A DNA stretch of 14,811 nucleotides from contig CAMCIE010000008.1 of the NCBI GenBank assembly GCA_945874815.1, forward strand, positions 1-14,811, given 5' to 3'. This DNA comes from an uncultured Bacteroidales bacterium. GTDB lineage: Bacteria; Bacteroidota; Bacteroidia; Bacteroidales; UBA932. The translations under genes and the position numbers were made by a program. Positions within the stretch are counted from its first letter, which is position 1, and the number at the start of each line of letters is the position of its first letter. Below, in pieces: positions 1 through 5,874 of this stretch. The notes under the pieces are model-generated. The model was not told the DNA's origin, searched no databases, and worked only from the letters and a program-made list of their open reading frames with translations.

Positions 1-1100
1 AACCAATGATATTTATAGCGGTAATATCTCTGGATAATGGACGGATCGAGGGCATCGAGGGTATTCCTGTATTTGTCAAAAAGACGGTTGCAGACCTGGG
101 CGAGGGGTTCGAGGCGGTTGCAGTCCACCATCGAGATGGTGGCAGACCTGAACACTCCTGTCTGGATGTCGTAGGAGTTGAAATAGTCTTCACAGACTTT
201 CTGCGGAGTCGGGCCGTCGTTTCCGAAAATATGGCTGCCCAGCTCGGTATAGAGGAACCCGTTTGAAAGGACTTCTGTCTGAGAGAAGCCTATCATGTCG
301 CATTTGTCTTTAAGTTCGTATGCCACTTCGATTCCTCCCATGAAGCAGGCATCGAAGAGCATGTATGAGAGCTTGATCGGAATCGCATTTGCAAAGTCCT
401 GAATTTCAATCTCATAAGAAAGCCTTCCTTGTACGTCTTGCCCGCAGCTCTTGACCATGGGCTCGTTCTCCTGGCGCGGAATTTCAACATAAGGGACACC
501 TCCCGGCCGGCCGCCCCGGTAGAGGGGTTGGCTGTCTCCCGGGAAAATGTAGTTGTCCGGGTTGCTGTAGAATCCTTCCGGCAGGTAGCCCGTTGCATGG
601 GATGAGAAAAGGGCTCCGTAGTCGGCGGACGGGAATTCCTTTACGACATAATCGAATACTTCTCTGATGGTGGCCGGGTCTGCGGAGATTGTGGAGAGGC
701 TCCATGTTTTCAGTGTGTCACATATTGTCTGGCCGTCGGGGAGCCTGTATATTCTCTGAAGGAGCGGAGCATTCCGGGGATCTGTGGACTGGCTGTATTT
801 CCGGTGGCTGAATACCAGCAGGACATCATCGTCGGTGCCGTTGCCGGGGACCAGTCCTTGTTTGAGTTCCTTGATGTCTTCTTCCAGTTCCGAGGCGAGG
901 TTGTTGTGGCCAAGGGAGAACATGATAAAGGTATGCCTCTTGAGCTGGGTGTACTCCCTGTCTCCCTGTGGGGCCGGGTCGCTGTCCCAGTCCGGGAAGA
1001 CGTAGCCGCTGTCCTTGCCTATGCAGGAGTTTATAACCATGACGGTCAGCATGGCCGCCAGTGCCTTGAGTGCCTTATTCAATATGTCGTATATTCCCAT
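1..1100 (-). CDS. Clostripain family (C11) cysteine peptidase lipoprotein, 3' end missing
   Basis: One frame stays open from an ATG at 1100-1098 to the left edge (366 codons, no stop), so the gene is truncated by the window and not frameshifted. Residues 1-26 form a lipoprotein signal: Lys9 and Lys12, a hydrophobic stretch, then VINSC with Cys26 as the likely lipidated residue. This implies export and membrane anchoring. The C11 signature is clear: FSSHATGY carries the likely catalytic His168, and FDACFMGGIEVAYEL carries the likely nucleophile Cys252, followed by IGFSQTEV as in the clostripain/C11 fold. Peptidases of this family usually cut after Arg or Lys and often mature by self-cleavage; substrate preference here is inferred from the family only. 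The family's C-terminal part lies outside the window. The gene is divergent from the dipeptidyl peptidase III gene. Confidence 0.85.
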   Translation of the reverse strand, partial: MGIYDILNKALKALAAMLTVMVINSCIGKDSGYVFPDWDSDPAPQGDREYTQLKRHTFIMFSLGHNNLASELEEDIKELKQGLVPGNGTDDDVLLVFSHRKYSQSTDPRNAPLLQRIYRLPDGQTICDTLKTWSLSTISADPATIREVFDYVVKEFPSADYGALFSSHATGYLPEGFYSNPDNYIFPGDSQPLYRGGRPGGVPYVEIPRQENEPMVKSCGQDVQGRLSYEIEIQDFANAIPIKLSYMLFDACFMGGIEVAYELKDKCDMIGFSQTEVLSNGFLYTELGSHIFGNDGPTPQKVCEDYFNSYDIQTGVFRSATISMVDCNRLEPLAQVCNRLFDKYRNTLDALDPSIIQRYYRYKYHW

Positions 1101-1141
1101 AATCTTAAATTTTGGTCCTGCATATTGCAGAACTGAATTTG

Positions 1142-1149
1142 CAAAGATA
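1142..1149 (-). promoter_or_regulatory. Putative -7 box (TATCTTTG) for the C11 peptidase gene
   Basis: Read on the minus strand this is TATCTTTG, a full match to the Bacteroides -7 consensus TAnnTTTG, about 42 bases before the ATG at 1100. I see no good TTTG at the -33 position, so the assignment rests on the -7 box and its position. Confidence 0.4.
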
Positions 1150-1171
1150 ACGTTTTTATTCTCATAATTGC

Positions 1172-1179
1172 TATCTTTG
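1172..1179 (+). promoter_or_regulatory. Putative -7 box (TATCTTTG) for the dipeptidyl peptidase III gene
   Basis: TATCTTTG matches TAnnTTTG and lies 54 bases before the ATG at 1234. Upstream there is only a T-run at 1153-1157 in place of a clear TTTG -33 element. Its position argues against the upstream TTG at 1168 as a start codon, since that codon would lie at the promoter. Confidence 0.45.
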
Positions 1180-1233
1180 CAGGCCGTAGTAATTTTTGTT
1201 TTGGATTTGAGGAATTTGAAATATTTATTGATT

Positions 1234-3246
1234 ATGAAACATACGATTATCAAAATGATTGCAGCAACTGGCCTTGCGGCCTGCGCGGTTTCTTGCACGG
1301 ACAAGGCGGATGAAGGAGATTTCAAATATCTCATTGATGAATTTGCAGACCTCAAGGTGATGAGGTACAAGGTTCCCGGATGGGACGAGCTTACACTTCA
1401 GCAGAAGGAATATGTTTATCATCTGGGTGAGGCGGCAAAATATGGCCGTGACATTCTCTGGGCCCAGAATTGCAAATTCAATCTTCCGGTGCGCCATGTG
1501 ATTGAGAATATCATTGCGAATTACAAGGGTGACCGCACTTGTGAGGATTATCTTCAGTTCGAGACTTATGCCAAGAGAGTTTTCTTCAGCAACGGTATCC
1601 ATCATCATTATTCCGAGGACAAGTTCTTCCCTGAGTGCTCGCAGGAGTATTTCCGCAGCCTTATGGAGGCAGTCGGTGACGGTGAGAAATGTGCTGAGCT
1701 CCTGCCTGTAATATATGATCCGGCCATTATGCCGCAGCGCAAGTCAACTGACCGTAACGGTGATATCGTGGCTCAGTCGGCTGTGAATTTCTACGAGGGT
1801 GTGACCCGTGCCGAGGTGGAGAAACTTTATGCTGACATGGTTGACCCTTCTGATCCGACACCTGTTTCTTACGGTTTGAACAGCAAGGTTGTAAAAGGTG
1901 CCGACGGAAAGGTGTACGAGCAGGTGTATAAGGTCGGCGGACTGTATGGCGAGGCTTTGGAGAAAATCTGCACTGAACTTGAGGCTGCTGCCAGGGTTGC
2001 CGAGAATGATGTCCAGAAGAACTACATTGCCGTTCTTGTCGATTATTACAAGACTGGAGACCTGAGGCTTTGGGATGAGTACAACATCCAGTGGCTCAAT
2101 GACACTCTCGGTACAGTGGATTTCGTGAACGGTTTCGTTGAGGATTACAATGACCCGCTCGGCCGCAAGGCAACTTGGGAGGGCCTGGTGAATTTCAAGG
2201 ATGTGGAGGCTTCACGCAGGACCGAGATTATCAGTGCAAATGCCCAGTGGTTTGAGGACAATTCTCCGATTGATGCTCGTTTCAAGAAAAAAGAGGTTAA
2301 GGGCGTGAGTGCAAAGGTCATCAATGTGGCGACCCTTGCCGGTGACTGCTATCCTGCAACTCCTATCGGTATCAATCTTCCGAATGCGGACTGGATCAGA
2401 AGGGAGCACGGCTCGAAGTCCGTTACCATTGCCAACATTACTTCCGCTTACAGCAAGGCAGCCCAGGAGTCTCCGAAGAATATGCTCAGCGAGTTTGCCT
2501 GGGATGAGGCTGAGATAGAGATGATCAAGAAGTATGGTGACATTACCGACGATCTTCACACTGACCTTCACGAGTGCCTCGGACACGGTTCCGGTCAGCT
2601 TCTGCCGGGTACTTCTCCAAATGCTCTGGGTGAGTACAGCTCCACTCTTGAGGAGACTCGTGCCGATTTGTTCGGTCTTTACTATATGGCTGATCCGAAG
2701 TTGGTCGAGCTTGGAATCATTCCTGACAAGGATGCCTACAAGGCTCAGTATGCAAGCTATATCCGTAATGGTATCTTCACTCAGTTCACAAGGGTCGAGC
2801 TTGGCAGGCCGAATACCGAGGCTCACATGCAGAACCGCAAGCTCATCGCTGACTGGTGCTATGAGAAGGGCTTGAAGGACAATGTGATAGAGAAGAAGGT
2901 CCGTGATGGCAAAACTTATTTCGTGGTCAATGATTATGAGGCTCTCCGCGGACTTTTCGGAGATCTTCTTGCCGAGATCCAGCGCATCAAGTCAGAGGGT
3001 GATTTCGAGGCAGGCAAGACTCTCGTCGAGAATTATGCCGTGAACATCGATCCTGCCCTGCACAAGGAGGTAAGGGAGCGTTATGCCGCTCTTGAACTGA
3101 AACCTTATGGCGGTTTTGTGAATCCGGACATCGTACCTGTTGTAAAGAACGGCAAGACTGTGGATTACAAGATTGAATATACCGATGACTACCTTGGTCA
3201 GATGATGAAGTACGGCGTCGAGTATGCAACTCTTGAAAGATTATAA
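1234..3246 (+). CDS. Dipeptidyl peptidase III (peptidase family M49), lipoprotein
   Basis: A 670-residue zinc exopeptidase that removes dipeptides from the N-termini of short peptides. The M49 zinc site is visible: HECLGH at residues 446-451 (two His ligands and the catalytic Glu447), then EETRAD at 473-478, whose second Glu is the expected third ligand. Many family members have HELLGH; the Cys variant is known in Bacteroides. The start at 1234 gives a lipoprotein signal (MKHTIIKM, hydrophobic core, then AVSC with Cys21; an alternative LAAC ends at Cys17). The acidic stretch after Cys21 (TDKADEGD) could favour outer-membrane or surface placement, which is inference. An in-frame TTG at 1168 would add 22 residues before the signal peptide but overlaps the promoter, so I rejected it. 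Length fits the bacterial M49 group (about 675 residues). The 3' end overlaps xerD by 23 bases. Confidence 0.93.
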   Translation: MKHTIIKMIAATGLAACAVSCTDKADEGDFKYLIDEFADLKVMRYKVPGWDELTLQQKEYVYHLGEAAKYGRDILWAQNCKFNLPVRHVIENIIANYKGDRTCEDYLQFETYAKRVFFSNGIHHHYSEDKFFPECSQEYFRSLMEAVGDGEKCAELLPVIYDPAIMPQRKSTDRNGDIVAQSAVNFYEGVTRAEVEKLYADMVDPSDPTPVSYGLNSKVVKGADGKVYEQVYKVGGLYGEALEKICTELEAAARVAENDVQKNYIAVLVDYYKTGDLRLWDEYNIQWLNDTLGTVDFVNGFVEDYNDPLGRKATWEGLVNFKDVEASRRTEIISANAQWFEDNSPIDARFKKKEVKGVSAKVINVATLAGDCYPATPIGINLPNADWIRREHGSKSVTIANITSAYSKAAQESPKNMLSEFAWDEAEIEMIKKYGDITDDLHTDLHECLGHGSGQLLPGTSPNALGEYSSTLEETRADLFGLYYMADPKLVELGIIPDKDAYKAQYASYIRNGIFTQFTRVELGRPNTEAHMQNRKLIADWCYEKGLKDNVIEKKVRDGKTYFVVNDYEALRGLFGDLLAEIQRIKSEGDFEAGKTLVENYAVNIDPALHKEVRERYAALELKPYGGFVNPDIVPVVKNGKTVDYKIEYTDDYLGQMMKYGVEYATLERL

Positions 3247-4129
3247 TTATTATTTGCGCATCGAGCGTGCGATGTCACCCAACACTGTGGCTTCGTATTG
3301 TTCGGATGTGGAAAAATTCATCGAATGGTATGGACAGGATGTGACCGGGGCTGGTTCCGGGGACATCCTGTCCTATCTTTCTTCCCGTTCCGATGTGTCG
3401 AAGCGTTCTCAGTCGAGGATAATCAGTTCGCTCCGGAGCTTTTTCGGCTATCTGGTCCTTGAGGGGCAGCTGAAGGATAATCCTTGTGACAGGATTGAGA
3501 CTCCCAAGCAGGGCAGATATCTTCCTGATGTGCTTTCCGTCGATGAGGTGGACAGGATTATCGGGGCTTGTGACGGGAGGGACTGGGCTTCCCTGAGGGA
3601 CAGGGCCGTGCTGGAGGTGCTGTATGGATGCGGCTTGCGCGTGTCCGAGGCTTGCGGCATGAAGGTTTCTGATATTTTCTGGAAGGATGGCTTTGTCAAG
3701 GTCATCGGCAAGGGCAACAAGGAGAGAATCGTGCCTTTGGGGGATATGGCGGCTGAGGCTCTGAGGGATTATTTGCAGGAGAGGATCGTGCCCGAGGGCT
3801 GTGATGATGACATTCTGTTCATTAACCGCAGGGGAGGTGCCTTGAGCAGGGTGTGGGTATTCAAGATGATCCGTTCCTATGCTCTGAAGGCTGGGGTCAG
3901 GAAGAGTCTTTCACCTCACTCGTTCAGGCATTCATTCGCTACTCATCTGATTGAGAACGGGGCGGACCTGCGTGTGGTCCAGGAGATGCTGGGTCATGAA
4001 AACATAACCACTACCGAGATATACACGCATGTTTCCTCCGCCACTTGGCAGAGGAATATACTGGAGCACCATCCGAGATGCTCAGAACATGTTTCTTCTC
4101 TTGAAAATCAGGTAGATAAATCCGAATGA
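3224..4129 (+). CDS. xerD: Tyrosine recombinase XerD-type (dif chromosome dimer resolution)
   Basis: A 301-residue tyrosine recombinase, expected to act with a second Xer protein at dif to resolve chromosome dimers. The N-terminal SAM-like DNA-binding domain covers about residues 1-85 (MSPNTVASYCSDVEKF). All catalytic residues are present: Arg139 (GCGLRVSEA), Lys163 (IGKGNKER), His232 and Arg235 (SPHSFRHSF), His258 (MLGHENITTTEIYTH) and nucleophile Tyr267. The LRVVQEMLGH segment resembles XerD more than phage integrases, and no phage or transposon genes are nearby. The ATG lies inside the last codons of the peptidase gene (23-base overlap), suggesting translational coupling. Xer proteins typically end near HPR, which here is residue 285; the last 16 residues extend into the convergent corA gene and look like an acquired tail. 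Assignment as XerD rather than XerC is by resemblance only. Confidence 0.9.
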   Translation: MQLLKDYNYYLRIERAMSPNTVASYCSDVEKFIEWYGQDVTGAGSGDILSYLSSRSDVSKRSQSRIISSLRSFFGYLVLEGQLKDNPCDRIETPKQGRYLPDVLSVDEVDRIIGACDGRDWASLRDRAVLEVLYGCGLRVSEACGMKVSDIFWKDGFVKVIGKGNKERIVPLGDMAAEALRDYLQERIVPEGCDDDILFINRRGGALSRVWVFKMIRSYALKAGVRKSLSPHSFRHSFATHLIENGADLRVVQEMLGHENITTTEIYTHVSSATWQRNILEHHPRCSEHVSSLENQVDKSE

Positions 4130-5035
4130 CATAAGCATCAGCGCCACGATGACCACCCATGCCCAGATGGATTCTGCGAAGAAGCCTCCGAAGGAGACGT
4201 TCATGCCGAAGAAGCTTGCTATCAGGGTCGGCGGCATCAGCATCAGTGAGACCAGGGTGAAGACTTTCATGATTTTGTTCTGGTCGAGGTTGATGATACC
4301 TATCACTGTGTTCTGAAGGTATTCCAATCTTTCGAAGCTGAAGTTGGTGTGGTTGATCAGTGATGAGATATCTTTCAGAAGGACATTCAGTTTCGGAAGG
4401 AGTTCCTGAGGGTATTTCGCGCTTTTCAGCAGGCTGGAGATTACGCGCTGCTTGTCCACGATGTTTTCGCGGATCATCATCGTGTTGTCCTGGAGCTGGT
4501 TGATGTCGATGAGGAAGTCTTCACTGATGTCTTCTCCCAGATTCAGTTTCTTGTTGTACTGGGCGATTTCCTTTGAGACCAGCTCGACCATGTCGGCGTC
4601 CAGGTCAATTCGCTGTTCGAGGATGCTTACGAATACGATGTGGCCGGATTCGTAAATTTTCGGGAATGCAAGGATGCGGCGCTGGATGTCGGTGAAGCTT
4701 CTCAGCGGGCATTCGCGCAGTGTGGTGAGAATGTTGTCCTTCAGGATGAAGGAGACAGTCTCCATGGAATATTCTTCCGGGCCCGGGATGAGGAAGTTGG
4801 TGTTTGCGAAGATTGCCTGTTCGGTCTCGGAGTAGCGTGATGAGCTCTCGATCTCTTCCGCCTGTGCACGGCTCTGGATTGTGGTTCCGAGGAAGGCTTC
4901 GGTGGCTCTTTTTTCCTCTCCGGTGGGCAGATACATGTCTATCCAGAGGACATCGTTGTAGTTGATGTTTGCGAAATCGGTTTCTGTCTGGGAAACGCTG
5001 ATTTGTCCGTTATCCTTGTAGAAGATCTCAATCAT
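4082..5035 (-). CDS. corA: CorA family Mg2+/Co2+ transporter
   Basis: A 317-residue CorA protein, a homopentameric inner-membrane channel for Mg2+ (and Co2+/Ni2+). The long N-terminal cytoplasmic domain (about residues 1-250) is charged and helical, with the long stalk helix around LINHTNFSFERLEYLQNTV. Two C-terminal membrane helices follow. The signature GMN appears as SFFGMNVSF just after the first helix (VFTLVSLMLMPPTLIASF); the second helix is WAWVVIVALMLMSFGFIYLIF, and the chain ends in the basic FKRRNMF. The start at 5035 is supported by a strong Shine-Dalgarno (5041-5047), unusual for this phylum. The 3' end overlaps the xerD 3' end by 48 bases on the opposite strand. This C-terminus is normal for CorA, so the extra overlap comes from xerD. 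Confidence 0.93.
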   Translation of the reverse strand: MIEIFYKDNGQISVSQTETDFANINYNDVLWIDMYLPTGEEKRATEAFLGTTIQSRAQAEEIESSSRYSETEQAIFANTNFLIPGPEEYSMETVSFILKDNILTTLRECPLRSFTDIQRRILAFPKIYESGHIVFVSILEQRIDLDADMVELVSKEIAQYNKKLNLGEDISEDFLIDINQLQDNTMMIRENIVDKQRVISSLLKSAKYPQELLPKLNVLLKDISSLINHTNFSFERLEYLQNTVIGIINLDQNKIMKVFTLVSLMLMPPTLIASFFGMNVSFGGFFAESIWAWVVIVALMLMSFGFIYLIFKRRNMF

Positions 5036-5040
5036 GTTCT

Positions 5041-5047
5041 ACCTCCC
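5041..5047 (-). promoter_or_regulatory. Strong Shine-Dalgarno for corA
   Basis: On the minus strand the sequence is GGGAGGT followed by AGAAC and then ATG, a near-ideal Shine-Dalgarno with 5-base spacing. Most other genes in the window have little or none, as is common in Bacteroidota. It fixes the corA start. Confidence 0.6.
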
Positions 5048-5105
5048 TTTTTGACTTTTGAATTTTCTTCTTGCCTTACACCTTGCTTACGACACAATAA
5101 GCCTG

Positions 5106-5113
5106 CAAAAATA
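5106..5113 (-). promoter_or_regulatory. Putative -7 box (TATTTTTG) for corA
   Basis: The minus strand reads TATTTTTG, matching TAnnTTTG, about 70 bases before the corA ATG. No convincing TTTG is seen at -33. The same octamer occurs upstream of uxaC. Confidence 0.35.
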
Positions 5114-5160
5114 ATATTTATTTTTTATTTACGGCCATTTTTCCGGGCTTTTGTGTGAGA

Positions 5161-5220
5161 TTCCCGGTCATGCCGGGAATGACGTTGCAGGTCATGTAGT
5201 CGGGAATGATGGTGGGAATG
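5161..5220. repeat. Palindromic repeat-like element in the corA-recR intergenic region
   Basis: The 187-base gap between corA and recR (5036-5222) contains a palindrome, TTCCCGG-TCATG-CCGGGAA (5161-5179), followed by two further GGGAATG copies (5202-5208 and 5214-5220). GTCATnCCGGGAATGAC-type sequences are familiar as dispersed extragenic repeats in many bacteria, so I read this as a repeat unit plus degenerate remains. It lies downstream of recR and could fold in its mRNA, but no U-run follows, so a factor-independent terminator is not supported. The rest of the gap holds only the putative corA promoter. Confidence 0.5.
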
Positions 5221-5222
5221 TG

Positions 5223-5861
5223 TCAGGGCTGGAAGAGCTGGCGGTTGGTGATGGAGCGGCCGAGGGTCAGTTCGTCGGCATATTCGAGGTCGTCACCGAA
5301 GCCGAGGCCGCGTGCCAAGGTGGATATCCTGATTCCGTAGGATGAGATTTGGCGGTAGATGTAGAAGGATGTTGTTTCACCTTCCACGTCACCGCTCAGC
5401 GCAAGGATCACTTCTGCGCCGTTGAGCATCTGGGGGTCTTTGGATATTGCTTCTATGCGTTGTTTCAATTCTTTGATAGTCAGGTCGGAAGGACCGATGC
5501 CGTTGATTGGGGAAATGATGCCTCCGAGTACGTGGTACACTCCGTGGAACTGGCCCGTATTCTCAATGCTCATTACGTCGCGTACGCTTTCTACTACGCA
5601 TATTGTTTTATGGTCACGTGAGCGGTCCGAGCAGATCGAGCAGGTGGGGCCGTCGGATATCATCATGCATGTGGAGCAGTATTGTACGTTGTTGCGCAGG
5701 TTGTCGATGGATTTTGTCAGGTGCGCAACGTTCTCCTGTGGTTGCTTCAGCAGGTGCAGGGCAAGACGAAGGGCACTGCGGCGGCCTATGCCCGGGAGGG
5801 TGCTTATGGCATCTGTTGCTTCTTCGAGGAGTTTTGAGGGGTATGTTTCTTTGTAGGGCAT
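5223..5861 (-). CDS. recR: Recombination mediator protein RecR
   Basis: A 212-residue RecR, which with RecF/RecO loads RecA on gapped single-stranded DNA and takes part in repair. Domains in order: helix-hairpin-helix LPGIGRRSALRLALHLL (about residues 20-36), a Cys4 zinc finger CSTC...CSIC (around residue 60), then a Toprim domain beginning ICVVESVRDVMSIE with the conserved acidic residues, and a C-terminal segment GLGFGDDLEYADELTLGRS. The start is ATG at 5861-5859 (MPYKETYPSKLLEEA). The frame stays open upstream to 6146, but those extra residues are out-of-frame kinase and repeat sequence with no RecR similarity, so they are not part of the protein. The gene begins 13 bases after the kinase stop, behind a run of nine C on this strand, with no Shine-Dalgarno; it is probably co-transcribed with the kinase. 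Confidence 0.93.
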   Translation of the reverse strand: MPYKETYPSKLLEEATDAISTLPGIGRRSALRLALHLLKQPQENVAHLTKSIDNLRNNVQYCSTCMMISDGPTCSICSDRSRDHKTICVVESVRDVMSIENTGQFHGVYHVLGGIISPINGIGPSDLTIKELKQRIEAISKDPQMLNGAEVILALSGDVEGETTSFYIYRQISSYGIRISTLARGLGFGDDLEYADELTLGRSITNRQLFQP

Positions 5862-5865
5862 GGTT

Positions 5866-5874
5866 GGGGGGGGG
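5866..5874. repeat. Homopolymer G9/C9 between the kinase stop and recR start
   Basis: Nine consecutive G on the plus strand (nine C on the mRNA) fill most of the gap between the kinase stop codon (5875-5877) and the recR ATG. Such tracts can slip in replication. Here a change in length would alter only the spacing before recR, not a reading frame. Confidence 0.6.

Larger units (their letters stand above)
1140..1181. repeat. Inverted repeat containing two divergent -7 boxes
   Basis: The arms TGCAAAGATA (1140-1149) and TATCTTTGCA (1172-1181) are perfect 10-base inverted repeats separated by 22 bases. Each arm contains a TATCTTTG box pointing outward to its own gene. The symmetry may simply reflect two similar promoters placed back to back, or it may be a binding site for a shared regulator. 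Confidence 0.5.

Noticed and set aside
1..1100. Broken gene or pseudogene, because only short open frames with both start and stop lie here
   Set aside because: One minus-strand frame is open from 1100 to the left edge and reads as a continuous C11 peptidase; it simply lacks its stop within the window.
2212..2826. A 204-codon open frame on the minus strand
   Set aside because: It lies wholly inside the dipeptidyl peptidase III gene antisense to its zinc site, shows no recognisable domain, and is a shadow of the codon pattern.
3224..4129. Integrase of a mobile element
   Set aside because: The protein matches housekeeping XerD in its catalytic motifs, length and spacing, and no att-like repeats, tRNA or cargo genes are adjacent.
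5161..5179. Factor-independent terminator of recR
   Set aside because: The palindrome is good but is followed on the recR transcript by no U-run; a repeat element explains it better.
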